DNA of 64,000 nt, from assembly GCA_902799685.1 (NCBI GenBank), contig CADCBO010000009.1, positions 41,289-105,288 of the forward strand, read 5' to 3'. The translations under genes and the position numbers were made by a program. The notes under the pieces are model-generated. The model did not search any database and was not told the DNA's origin. It saw only the letters and a program-made list of their open reading frames with translations. The DNA comes from an uncultured Bacteroidales bacterium. Its GTDB lineage: Bacteria; Bacteroidota; Bacteroidia; Bacteroidales; Bacteroidaceae. The number at the start of each line of letters is the position of its first letter. Within the stretch, counting starts at the first letter, position 1. This document shows, piece after piece, positions 1-11,100 of the stretch.

Positions 1-595
1 GTGACTCACCTGTCTTTGAATACTTACCTATACGCGGACCCAGTACCATAGCACCTGCAAGAGCAATGACACCACCGCAAGAGTGTACAACCGTTGAACC
101 TGCAAAATCATGGAAACCAAGCTCTGACAGCCAGCCGCCACCCCAGGTCCAGTGACCCTCAATGGGATAGATGATTACTGAAATAATGATTGATATAAGA
201 ATGTACATTGAGAACTTGGTACGCTCGGCCATACCGCCCGATACAATAGTGGCAGCAGTGGCGCAGAATACAGTCTGGAAAATCAGCGTACACTCTGCCG
301 GAATGTTTGTGTCGCCATAGAATGACCAGTCAAAAAGATGAAGGCTTCCTATGAAACCGTTGCCGCTTCCGTGCATCAGGCCGAATCCAATCATCCAGAA
401 CAGGAATGAACCTACCATGAAATCCACAAAGTTCTTCATCAATATGTTAGCCGTGTTCTTGGAACGGGTAAAACCAGCCTCAACCAGCGCAAAGCCTGGT
501 TGCATAAAGAACACCAGCATAGCTGCTATCAACACCCAGACTGTATCCAGTCCGCTTATGCTACTCCCACTTACTGTTGTGATAATGTCTTCCAT
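1..595 (-). CDS. amt: Ammonium transporter (Amt family), C-terminus cut by window edge
   Basis: Inner-membrane channel that takes up ammonium. The frame starts at ATG 595-593 and stays open to base 1, giving about 198 N-terminal residues of a roughly 400-residue family. Seen: 'FFMQPGFALVEAG' near residue 30, 'GHWTWGGGWL' near 145 and 'HDFAGSTVVHSCGG' near 165, all Amt signatures, with hydrophobic segments between them. It lies 27 bp downstream of the P-II gene on the same strand, the usual glnK-amt operon, in which the P-II trimer plugs the channel when nitrogen is plentiful. Expression probably depends on the leader-peptide attenuator at 1020-1199. Identification is firm; only the missing C-terminus is unknown. 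Confidence 0.95.
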   Translation of the reverse strand, partial: MEDIITTVSGSSISGLDTVWVLIAAMLVFFMQPGFALVEAGFTRSKNTANILMKNFVDFMVGSFLFWMIGFGLMHGSGNGFIGSLHLFDWSFYGDTNIPAECTLIFQTVFCATAATIVSGGMAERTKFSMYILISIIISVIIYPIEGHWTWGGGWLSELGFHDFAGSTVVHSCGGVIALAGAMVLGPRIGKYSKTGES

Positions 596-622
596 AACTT
601 AATGATTTAATTGTTTCTACAC

Positions 623-970
623 TTACTTCTTATCTCTCAATACGGTATCGCCGTGTTCTCCGGTACGGATTGACCATGTGTCATCCACGGGACTCACGAA
701 TATCCGGCCATCACCCACCTGACCGGTACGGGCTGCACCCATAATGGCATCGATGGCGGGCTGTACAAACTGGTCGCGGCAGATGATCGTTATCTCAATA
801 CGTGAGATAATGTCAGTGCTGTACATAACGCCACGATAGATGCGGTCCTGACGGGCCTGACCGATGGCATGTACCTCTGCGTAAGAGAACCAGTTGATGT
901 CAGCCTCAAAGAGTGCTTCTTTCACATCTTCAAACCGGGTTTTCCGGATGATTGCTTCAATCTTTTTCAT
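623..970 (-). CDS. glnK: P-II family nitrogen regulatory protein
   Basis: Small trimeric sensor of ATP/ADP and 2-oxoglutarate that controls ammonium uptake and nitrogen assimilation. It has 115 residues, the normal length. Seen: N-terminal 'MKKIEAIIRKTRFEDVKEAL', a T-loop region with 'YRGVMY' holding the conserved tyrosine, and the C-terminal signature 'DGRIFVSPVDDTWSIRTGEHG' split as 'DGRIFVSPVDD' and 'IRTGEHG'. The segment before the T-loop ('IGQARQDRIYRG') is unlike the enteric 'GFGRQKGHTE', so uridylylation control may differ. First full-length gene of the glnK-amt operon, 49 bp downstream of a terminator hairpin that belongs to an attenuator. Confidence 0.95.
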   Translation of the reverse strand: MKKIEAIIRKTRFEDVKEALFEADINWFSYAEVHAIGQARQDRIYRGVMYSTDIISRIEITIICRDQFVQPAIDAIMGAARTGQVGDGRIFVSPVDDTWSIRTGEHGDTVLRDKK

Positions 971-1019
971 TTGTGTTTTGTTTTGAGGTTAATTATTGTG
1001 TTTTGATGCATCGTTAAAC

Positions 1020-1051
1020 AAAAAAAGGCCGGTCTCAAAAAGACCAGCCTT
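1020..1051 (-). terminator. Attenuator terminator hairpin upstream of glnK
   Basis: On the minus strand AAGGCTGGTCT and AGACCGGCCTT form an 11-bp stem (one G-U pair) with loop TTTTG, followed at once by a run of T. This intrinsic terminator lies between the Asn/Gln-rich leader ORF and glnK, so it would stop transcription before glnK. The 5' arm can alternatively pair with GACCGGTC near the end of the leader ORF (8 bp, two G-U pairs). Confidence 0.85.
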
Positions 1052-1079
1052 ATTTCTTTTTCCTTATCTGATACAACAG

Positions 1080-1199
1080 TTACATACCTGACCGGTCAAA
1101 AGGTATAACCATCGGAACCTGATTATTCTGGTTCTGATTATTCTGCTGCTGGTTATTATTCAGCTGAACAGTGGTTATATTCTTACTACCGATAAACAT
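1080..1199 (-). CDS. Asn/Gln-rich leader peptide of glnK-amt
   Basis: A 39-residue ORF in which 16 residues are Asn or Gln, clustered as 'QLNNNQQQNNQNQNNQ'. The start at 1199 ('MFIGSKN') is preferred over an upstream ATG at 1274 because the likely -7 box lies at 1231-1238, between them. The stop is followed within 30 nt by a terminator hairpin and then glnK. The codons for 'DRS' near the end (GACCGGTC) are complementary to the terminator's 5' arm. The layout is that of a ribosome-stalling attenuator: scarce charged tRNA-Gln/Asn would stall the ribosome upstream and let the antiterminator form. Function is inferred; the composition and hairpins are seen. Confidence 0.7.
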   Translation of the reverse strand: MFIGSKNITTVQLNNNQQQNNQNQNNQVPMVIPFDRSGM

Positions 1200-1230
1200 A
1201 AAATTGTTCTGTTGTTCCTGATTTCTGCCG

Positions 1231-1238
1231 CGAAGGTA
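1231..1238 (-). promoter_or_regulatory. Possible -7 box for leader/glnK/amt transcript
   Basis: Minus-strand TACCTTCG fits the Bacteroidetes TAnnTTTG box with one mismatch and lies 32 nt upstream of the leader ORF start. No clear -33 TTTG is seen at the right spacing, so this is tentative. Confidence 0.35.
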
Positions 1239-1353
1239 CGCACTATTTTGATACATTGTTCTCAAAAATAGCAAAAATTTTACTTAATTCTATCAAAATT
1301 CCAAATAATCTGACATTTAGAAAGCACAACTGGCAAGTTTGCAGCATTTTGCC

Positions 1354-1397
1354 AAGGTGACAAGGGAGACGGTTCTAACCGTTCCCTTTGTCACCTT
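1354..1397. repeat. 44-bp palindrome overlapping the CotH gene promoter
   Basis: Arms AAGGTGACAAGGGA (1354-1367) and TTCCCTTTGTCACCTT (1382-1397) enclose a smaller palindrome ACGGTT-CT-AACCGT. The inner 'GACGGTTC' resembles the GTGCCA...TGGCAC repeat at 42984. The right arm includes the TTTG that serves as -33 box, so it may be an operator or an inserted REP-like repeat. Confidence 0.6.
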
Positions 1398-1417
1398 CAA
1401 CCAATTATCTATATTTA
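1387..1417 (+). promoter_or_regulatory. Promoter of the CotH-type gene
   Basis: -33 TTTG at 1387-1390 and -7 TATATTTA at 1410-1417, separated by 19 bp, match the Bacteroidetes promoter layout. The ATG of the gene follows 26 bp later. Confidence 0.55.
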
Positions 1418-1443
1418 CACCCAATAAAGAAACTCACCTGATT

Positions 1444-4400
1444 ATGAGAATATCAAACAACCTTTCAGTTATGGCCGTGCTGACCATATTGGCAGCAACG
1501 CCTGCAAAAGCACAGATTACAATAAATGAGGTGCTGGCATCAAACGGCAGCATCAATACGGATCCCGATTACGGCACAAATGCAGACTGGATAGAACTGT
1601 ACAATGCGGGACAGACCGACGTAAACCTGGGCGGATGGTCAGTTACGGACAATCTGGACAAACCCAAGAAATACATTCTGCCTGACGGTACTACCATCAA
1701 AGCCGGAGGTTATCTGCTGATATGGTGCGATGACATCGGCACCGGACTTCACGCCGCTTTCAAGCTGAGTGCCGACGGTGAGGAGGTGGGACTTTTTGAC
1801 ACTGCCGGCAAAATGGTTGACAGCATGAGTTTCGGTCCTCAGTATGGCGATATCAGTTTTGGCCGATCCATGGACAACGCCGCAGCAACAGTCTTCTTCA
1901 TGACCCCCACTCCCGGTGCCGCCAACACCACCCAGGGCTACACCGGCAGATCCAACCAGCCGGTAATACTGACGCAGGGCGGAGCCTATGCAGGATCAGT
2001 TACGGTAACTGTCACCAATGATCAGGGCGGCGTAGTTTATTATACCACCGATGGTTCAGAGCCTACCAGGGAGTCAAAAGTATACTCTACTCCCCTCACC
2101 TTTACCAAGACTACGGTACTGAGGGCACGCATCCTGGAGGACGGCAAGATGCCGGGTCAGACCAAGACCATGACATACTTCCTCAATAATGAGTTCCAGG
2201 GCCACAGCCTGCCGGTGGTATCGCTGGCAACAGAAAGCGATAATTTCTGGGACTCCGAGCATGGGATTTACGGTTGGACCAACGCTAATAATGAGAAGGC
2301 CGATTTTGAGATTCCGGTAAACATCGAGCTCTATGAGAACAACGGCAGTGACAGGGCTGCATTCAACGAGCCTGCAGGCGTAAAGATAAACGGTCTTTAT
2401 GCATGGCAGCTGCCGCAGAAAATGCTTGGAGTATATTTCAAGAAGAAATACGGCGAGAGCAAGCTGTCATACCAGCTGTTCCATGACGATGAGCGCACTG
2501 AGTTTGATGACTTTGCACTGCGTGCATCGGGCAATGACTGGAACTACACCATGTTCCGTGACGGACTACTGCAACAGGCTTGCCGCAGAGGCGGACTCAA
2601 TCTTGCCTTGCAGGCGTTCCGTCCGTCGGTGGTATATCTTAACGGCGAGTTCCTGGGCATCCATAATATACGCGAGAAAGTCAATGAGGAGTATATAGAG
2701 ACCCGCTACGGGCTTGAATCCGGCACATTTGACATGATTGAAGGTGACCAGAACGTCGAGGCCGGCGATTGGGATGAGTGGAAGCATTACAAGGAACTGT
2801 GGCAGAAAGACCTGAGCGTAAAGGCCAACTATGATGCCCTGGCCGCTATTATGGACGTTGAGAACTTTACCGACTTCATGGTAGCTCAGATTTACAGCCA
2901 CAACACATCGGTAGACCACAACCCTATGGCATGGAAGCCAAAGGGCAGCGGTCAGTGGCGCTGGATATTTACTGACGGTGACCGTGGTTTCAATAAATAT
3001 GCCGATGACTATGCCGACTGGTATGCCAGGAAGGCCAACATGCCTTTCGGGTCAATGCTCAAGAATGAAGGTTACCGCAAGTATTTCTGCAAACGTGCCG
3101 CCGACCTCCTTTTCACTGCCTTCAATCCGGAGGAGATACAGCGCCAGGTGACAGAGCACAGCAAGGATATAGAGCCGCTTATGGAACAGCAGGTTCAGAG
3201 ATGGCTGGGCACCAGCAGTTCCTACAGCGGAAATGCACTCACCTCGACCAGGCAATGGCGCAGCAGGATAAGCTATCTGCGGGATTTCTGTAACGGCCGC
3301 CCCATAATGCTGCTTTGGGATATGTATGAGAACTACGGCACGGGGCAGCCCGCCCTGCTCACCCTTACCGGCAAGTCAGGTTTCAAGTTCAACGGTCTCT
3401 CTATTGATAAGGACAAGTGGAGCGGATCATACCCTACCGATATGGAAATAACCCTTACCGCCGGACAGCGCGTAGGCTATACGTTCAAGGGGTGGCGTGA
3501 GAATGCCGTCAAGAAGCTGATATCCACAGGCAACCAATGGAAATATCTTGATAACGGAAGCAGCCCCACAAACTGGTATGCAGTTTCATTTGATGACTCA
3601 GCCTGGAAAACGGGAGCTTCGCCTCTGGGATATGACACCGGCAACAATATTACAGACCTGATAAAGACCACCGTGGACTACGGCTCAAGCAGTTCAAAAT
3701 ATGTCACTACATATTTCCGCCGTAAATTCACTGTTGAGGATGATCCCGCATCTTACCTGCAGATAAAGCTCCGCCTTTTACGCGATGACGGTGCTGTTGT
3801 ATGGATCAACGGCAAACAAATCATTCGCAGCAACCTCAGGGAGAACTTTGATTCGAGCCCGCTGGCCGACAATTATGCCATTCCCAAGCGTGCCTCCATC
3901 AGATATCTCACATATGATATCGATCCCTCCTGGCTCCGTCAAGGCGAAAACACCATTGCTGTTGAGGTACACCAGACATCAAGGAGCAGCTCGGATATCA
4001 TAATGGACGTCGAGCTTCTGGCCGTGCTCAACCGGACTGCATCGCAAAACCGTTTAAGCGGACAAAACAGCCCTACAATCAAATTGTCAATTGATTCTGA
4101 TATGGCAGTAGAGGCAATGTATGAGCCAGACGGCCTTAACATGCTTCCCGATACCATATTCACCGATATGACCCTGCTCAAGTCCAAGTCACCTTATTAT
4201 ACTGCGGCCGATGTCACTGTCCTTAAAGGTGCACACCTTACAATTGAGCCGGGAGTAGAGATAAGGTTTGCACCCAAATCCTGCATGATTGTACACGGAG
4301 GCCTTGATGCTCAGGGCACCCGTTCGGACAGCATACGTTTTGTGCTCAATCCGCATTATGCCGGACAGTCCTGGGGAGCTATATGCTTCATAAACAGCGA

Positions 4401-5787
4401 TTCCAAGTCAACGCTCAGTTATGCAACCATGCGCGATGCCAGCCAGGGACCCCGCCTGTACAACTGCGTGGCAGCCATATCGGCTTACAACTGTGAGCAA
4501 CTGGTGCTTGACCATCTGAACATCACAGATGTTATGAGCAATCCCATTGCAGCCCGCTACAGTGACGTGACGCTTACAAACAGCATAATTCACAGCCGTG
4601 TTACGGGTGACCTGATAAACATCAAGTACGGCAAGGGACGCGTGGAGCATTGCACATTCATAGGCAATGACCAGGTTGACACTGATGCTATTGACTTTGA
4701 CGGCATAAACGGCGGAATCATCAGGGATGTTGTAGCCCACCACTTCCTTGGCGACAACAGCGATGCCGTAGATATAGGCGAGCAGGCTGTTGGCGTAATA
4801 ATTGACAGCCTGTTGGCATACACCATAACTGACAAGGGCATAAGCGTAGGACAGCGCTCAACCGTCAAGGTGAGCAATTCGACATTCATTCAGACCAACA
4901 TGGGCATTGCCGTAAAGGACTCGTGCCATGCCGATGCAGATAAGTGCACATTCTTTGCCGTGGCAACTCCGGTAGCCTGCTATGAGAAAGTTGATGGTCG
5001 ACTGGGTGGAAATGCCGTTGTAACAGAATGCATACTTTCCAACAGCTATGACCAGACATACCAGTGTGATGCCAAGTCCAGCATCAGGTTCAGCGCATCA
5101 CTCTCAGACGGTGATACGCTCTCCGCAGGCAACCTGTACGGCGATCCGCAGTTTATATCGGCCACAAACTACGTATTGACACCTGCCAGCCTGAACATAG
5201 GCTCCACCTACCTGCCTGAGACGCCGCAGAGAGAACCCGTAATAAGTGAGATTTGCTATCACCCAATACTTGATTCCGAATCGGAGTACATAAGGATTTA
5301 CAATCCTGCTGATACTCCTCTCGACATTAGCGGATACGTACTGAGCCAGGCCTTTGACTTTGTATTCCCGGAAGGCAGCCTCATTCCGTCACATGGCAGC
5401 GTCTATGTTGCGGCTAAAGCATCCAAGCTCAAGACGGTAATCAAGGATGAGCAGGTATGGCAGTGGACTGACGGAAAACTATCCAACGACGGCGAATCCG
5501 TGCGTCTTAGCAATGCAGCGGGCATAGTGGTTGACCAGGTAAGCTATATGAGCGTGGCTCCGTGGCCTGTATCAGAGCAATCAGGCACAATAGTACTGCT
5601 GCTGCGTGACCTGAATTCCGATAACCACATGGCTGCCAACTGGGCCCTTAAACAGTATCCCGACAATGTAGAGCTGATACCCGCCACCCCAGGTACGAAT
5701 GTGTTTTATGACCTTAACGGCCGCCCAATAGAAGGCCCACCCCATGGCATAGTAATAATCAACGGCAAATTATATTTCTACAAATAG
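1444..5787 (+). CDS. Secreted CotH-kinase/lamin-tail-domain surface protein
   Basis: A 1447-residue exported protein. The start at 1444 is chosen because it opens a signal peptide ending 'ATPAKAQ'. Domains in order: lamin-tail domain (about 22-150, 'INEVLASNG', 'DWIELYNAG'); chitobiase C-terminal-like domain (about 180-240, 'VYYTTDGSEPT'); CotH-type atypical kinase (about 255-640, 'LRASGNDWNYTMFRDGL', 'WIFTDGDRGF'); a jelly-roll module (about 700-850); a right-handed beta-helix with a composite 'IEPGVEIRF' start (about 900-1270); a second lamin-tail domain (about 1290-1410); and a C-terminal 'FYDLNGRPI' tail seen in many Prevotella secreted proteins. CotH domains phosphorylate secreted proteins in spore formers; the target here is unknown. 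It is probably anchored or released at the surface through the tail. Confidence 0.85.
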   Translation: MRISNNLSVMAVLTILAATPAKAQITINEVLASNGSINTDPDYGTNADWIELYNAGQTDVNLGGWSVTDNLDKPKKYILPDGTTIKAGGYLLIWCDDIGTGLHAAFKLSADGEEVGLFDTAGKMVDSMSFGPQYGDISFGRSMDNAAATVFFMTPTPGAANTTQGYTGRSNQPVILTQGGAYAGSVTVTVTNDQGGVVYYTTDGSEPTRESKVYSTPLTFTKTTVLRARILEDGKMPGQTKTMTYFLNNEFQGHSLPVVSLATESDNFWDSEHGIYGWTNANNEKADFEIPVNIELYENNGSDRAAFNEPAGVKINGLYAWQLPQKMLGVYFKKKYGESKLSYQLFHDDERTEFDDFALRASGNDWNYTMFRDGLLQQACRRGGLNLALQAFRPSVVYLNGEFLGIHNIREKVNEEYIETRYGLESGTFDMIEGDQNVEAGDWDEWKHYKELWQKDLSVKANYDALAAIMDVENFTDFMVAQIYSHNTSVDHNPMAWKPKGSGQWRWIFTDGDRGFNKYADDYADWYARKANMPFGSMLKNEGYRKYFCKRAADLLFTAFNPEEIQRQVTEHSKDIEPLMEQQVQRWLGTSSSYSGNALTSTRQWRSRISYLRDFCNGRPIMLLWDMYENYGTGQPALLTLTGKSGFKFNGLSIDKDKWSGSYPTDMEITLTAGQRVGYTFKGWRENAVKKLISTGNQWKYLDNGSSPTNWYAVSFDDSAWKTGASPLGYDTGNNITDLIKTTVDYGSSSSKYVTTYFRRKFTVEDDPASYLQIKLRLLRDDGAVVWINGKQIIRSNLRENFDSSPLADNYAIPKRASIRYLTYDIDPSWLRQGENTIAVEVHQTSRSSSDIIMDVELLAVLNRTASQNRLSGQNSPTIKLSIDSDMAVEAMYEPDGLNMLPDTIFTDMTLLKSKSPYYTAADVTVLKGAHLTIEPGVEIRFAPKSCMIVHGGLDAQGTRSDSIRFVLNPHYAGQSWGAICFINSDSKSTLSYATMRDASQGPRLYNCVAAISAYNCEQLVLDHLNITDVMSNPIAARYSDVTLTNSIIHSRVTGDLINIKYGKGRVEHCTFIGNDQVDTDAIDFDGINGGIIRDVVAHHFLGDNSDAVDIGEQAVGVIIDSLLAYTITDKGISVGQRSTVKVSNSTFIQTNMGIAVKDSCHADADKCTFFAVATPVACYEKVDGRLGGNAVVTECILSNSYDQTYQCDAKSSIRFSASLSDGDTLSAGNLYGDPQFISATNYVLTPASLNIGSTYLPETPQREPVISEICYHPILDSESEYIRIYNPADTPLDISGYVLSQAFDFVFPEGSLIPSHGSVYVAAKASKLKTVIKDEQVWQWTDGKLSNDGESVRLSNAAGIVVDQVSYMSVAPWPVSEQSGTIVLLLRDLNSDNHMAANWALKQYPDNVELIPATPGTNVFYDLNGRPIEGPPHGIVIINGKLYFYK

Positions 5788-5810
5788 CAAAATCACAGCA
5801 ATTCCCCAGC

Positions 5811-7633
<1,823 letters not shown>

Positions 7634-7638
7634 TTACA

Positions 7639-7670
7639 ACAAAAAGGCCGGTCTTAAAAAAACCAGCCTT
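7639..7670 (-). terminator. Attenuator terminator hairpin upstream of pyrG
   Basis: On the minus strand AAGGCTGGT and ACCGGCCTT pair over 9 bp (one G-U) around a T/A-rich loop and are followed by TTTTTG. Arms are nearly identical to those of the glnK attenuator at 1020-1051. The 5' arm contains GGCTGG, a perfect partner for CCAGCC within the end of the leader ORF. Confidence 0.85.
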
Positions 7671-7696
7671 ATTTAATCAATCAATAACTTTAAATA

Positions 7697-7822
7697 TCAC
7701 ATTGTCCGGCTGGAAGAACAACAGCAATTATTCAGAACCTGGTTATCATTCAGATTCTGATTTACATTCTGCTTGTCATTCATCTGATTTGACAGGCAGT
7801 TATATGTAACCTTGCTCTCCAT
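7697..7822 (-). CDS. Asn/Gln-rich leader peptide of pyrG
   Basis: A 41-residue ORF beginning 'MESKVTYNCLSNQ', with 14 Asn or Gln residues ('NDKQNVNQNLNDNQ') and then 'NNCCCSSSRTM'. Its ATG lies about 20 bp from a perfect -7 box, so the transcript has a very short leader. The stop codon is 27 nt before the terminator stem. CCAGCC in the codons for the serines and arginine is complementary to GGCTGG in the terminator, giving the antiterminator. Length, composition, hairpin and position match the leader ahead of glnK, which supports a real translated regulatory ORF over a chance frame. Confidence 0.7.
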   Translation of the reverse strand: MESKVTYNCLSNQMNDKQNVNQNLNDNQVLNNCCCSSSRTM

Positions 7823-7841
7823 TGCCCATACAATTATGTCG

Positions 7842-7849
7842 CAAAGATA
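7842..7849 (-). promoter_or_regulatory. -7 box of the pyrG leader transcript
   Basis: Minus-strand TATCTTTG is a perfect TAnnTTTG box, with a TTG 19 bp upstream, and lies 19 bp before the leader ATG. Confidence 0.7.
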
Positions 7850-8142
7850 AATCTTTAATTTCATTCTGCAATACAAAATGTCAATAAAATCTCATATTGA
7901 CATTGAAAATATGAAATCATTTTCAGATTGTCACAAAAACAAGCATAGCAGAAGCAATCAGTCTCTGCAGTACAATGCTTAAACATAACAGTTTAAATCA
8001 CTTCTTACAGCTAAAGACATCAAATGATACGGAAAGATTTAATTCAGCATTTCTCCATTCAAAATACAAAGTTTTCATAAGCATTGACTATTTTTGCATT
8101 ACCCAGATTAGGAAAGATATTTATAACCTTTACTTTAATGTT
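7850..8142. other. Divergent intergenic region between the pyrG leader and the giant gene
   Basis: About 290 bp of A/T-rich DNA. The only sites recognised are the pyrG-leader promoter at its left border and a plus-strand -7 box TATTTTTG at 8089-8096, 46 bp before the ATG at 8143. No further gene is seen. Confidence 0.5.
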
Positions 8143-11100
8143 ATGAGAAGAATCGGCAAAACCGTAATCACAGTCCTTTTGATGGCGGTATCCTTACACG
8201 CTTATGCACAGTTCAATACAGAGTACCGGACTCCCGACGGACAGTTATATCTGCTTGATACGGACAGGAATATTGCCGTATTCACAGGAGTTGAGAATGC
8301 CGGCACATCGGTAGTCATACCTTCCGGTATCCAGAAAGACGGTATCGCCTATACGGTGGTTGCAACAGAAATCATGACAGGCAGCATAACCGAATCATAC
8401 CATAACGTCATCAGCCTCAGCCTGCCGGGCACCATACAGAGTATGGAATCCGGAAGCGCCAGTATGTTCCCCAACCTTAAGGAACTGCATATAGAAGCGG
8501 TCGTACCGCCTGTCATCGGCTATGGAAGGAATTATGAACACGTACTTTATGTTTCCGATGATACCGTACCGTTCTGCAAGCTGTACGTGCCGTCCATAAG
8601 CCTGGATCTGTATAAAGCCGATTCATGTTGGCAGACATTTGCTGAGATGGTTCCCGTGAACTCCGTTCCTGCCCAATTGTATATTGCTGATTCAATTGAT
8701 ATTAACAGCAACGCTAAAATATATGTTGACAAGACGGTAATAGGCGCACACATAAGGAATGACCTGTACGGACATCTTAGCCTGACCGGAGGCGGATTCC
8801 ACACCGTCAGTCTCAGCATGTTCTATAACCGTGCCTATGATTACTATTATGCCAACAGTGAAGACAAACGCACATTTGATGCCTCTCTCCTGGTAGAAAC
8901 CCAGGCAAGCGCCGATAATGCCGTTATTGATATGAGCCTTATACAGGATCGCTGGGCATTCATCTCATTACCTTATGATATAAAGGTGTCAGATATAGAG
9001 TACCCTGACAGCGCAGCCATAGTCATACGCCGATATGACGGCAGTGCACGTGCCAAATCAGATTACTCAGGCACATGGAAAGACCTTACCCCAGACAGCA
9101 CTCTGCATGCCGGATCAGGTTATATAATCCAGATACACAACTGCTCGCAGGACCCGTACGTTGACTATTACAACCCCATTGACGTAAAGTTCCCGGTAAC
9201 CGGTGCACAGGCTGCAAGCGGCCTCTTTGCAAACGGAAATGTAACCGTAGCGTTGCATGATTATCCGTCAGAGTTCAAGCAGAACAGAGCCTGGAACCTG
9301 GTAGGCAACCCCTACCCATGCTGCTTTGACATAAAGAACACAGACTATTCAGGCACATACTACGTATGGGATCCCGAGACAGAAAGTTTCAAGGAACTGT
9401 CCACCCATTATGATGATTACATACTGCTGCCTGGCGAGTCATTCTTTATCCAGGCACCCCAAGACAAGCAGTCAATAACATTCTATGCCGCCGGACGCAA
9501 GCACTGCAAGGTTGGCCCAGACTCACCAGCAGTCCAGGTCAGGAAATCCGCCAGGAGAACAGGCAAGCCTCAGTCAGTCATTGTACGCACAGGAATCGAT
9601 ACAGACTGGAATCCCGCCAATCCGGGTGATCCGGGGTGCAACCTGTGGAATCCCGAACTTGGAAAAGTAATGATTGATTATTATCAGAGCGGCTATCTCG
9701 GTGACGCCATAGACAACGCCATCGGTCTTACTGTAGGTAAAACTTTCATGGATGAAACCGTCACGGAGATCCGCGGCCGCGTAAAGGAGATTGTCATAGC
9801 GGGACCGTTCATAGCCGATGATATAAGAGCCTTTTACAATTATCCCAATTGCAAGGTTCTGGATCTGAGCCGCACCACAGGTCTTTCAAAAATACCGTCC
9901 GGGGCTTTTGAGGAGATAGCCTTAGGCACCATCATCCTGCCTGCGTCTGTTGACACCATTGACTACAACGCATTCAGGGCATACACAGGACTGGAAGCCA
10001 TACACCTGTACAGTCCAATGCCTCCTTATGTTGATGAACAAGCCTTTGACAGCATCCCCAAGGGATGTACCGTATATGTATCGGCCATCACCTACCCGCT
10101 CTATCTGGTCAATAATTTCTGGAGCCAGCTGAACATAAAGCCGTTTACTGACCAGACAGGAAGCCTCAAGGTAAGCCTGCCGCAAGACTGGACAGACGGC
10201 CGGTACCAGGGCTTGCGCGTACAGGTAACAAGCAATGAGTACGGCCACACCACCGGTTTCCTCATTACAGACAAGCAGACCTATCTGTTCAGCAACCTTA
10301 TCAAAGACGGTTCATACAAGGTTGAACTAAAGAGAAATGACGGCATCACGCTTAGCCGCATCAATGAGGTTGTAGTTGCAGGCAAGGATATTGAAGTCAG
10401 CCTGCCCGATGTAATCAGGATGCATTCCGTGGCCGCCAGGATATACACTCCGCAGGGATCAGACATTACAAGTGCATGTCACGTAACCTGGTCCGCTTAC
10501 GGCACCGTATTGGCAGACAGCTATTACCTGCAGGATATAACAGAGGGCACTGAGCTTGATTACACAGTCATTCTGCCCCAGAAATACGCCCTTGAGTACA
10601 TGTTGCCCGATACCCTGTTCCACGTCACCATAGGCACAGCCGATACAATGCTGGTACACAGGCTCACAGACATACCCAGGATAACACTGAGCGGTGTTGT
10701 GACCGATGCGGCAACGGGACAGCCCGTAAATGGTGCCCGTATCGTAACCGAATGCACAATGACCGGCCGTTACTCCAAGTCCTTCACCGCACAGAGTGCA
10801 GCAGACGGTACTTTCAGCATGTCAGTCCTTTCAACCGCCGCAACGGTACGGGTAATGGCTGACGGCTATTTTGACAGGACCGTAACGCTTGAATCAACTG
10901 AGACAGGTCAGCTGTCACTTGCTGTCAGCCGGTTGGCAGGACAGAAAGTAAGGGTTGAGACCACATACACTACAGCCGGCAATGACGAGTACCCGGTTGT
11001 CATCACCCGCGGTTACAGCGATATGAGTGATCTCAAGTATTCATTCTACAGTGAAGAACAGGAGAAAGAACTGACAGGATACATAATACAGTATCCTGAC

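Noticed and set aside
1200-1274. 25-residue upstream extension of the glnK leader peptide
   Set aside because: Would start before the likely -7 box; the Asn/Gln part begins after Met 1199.
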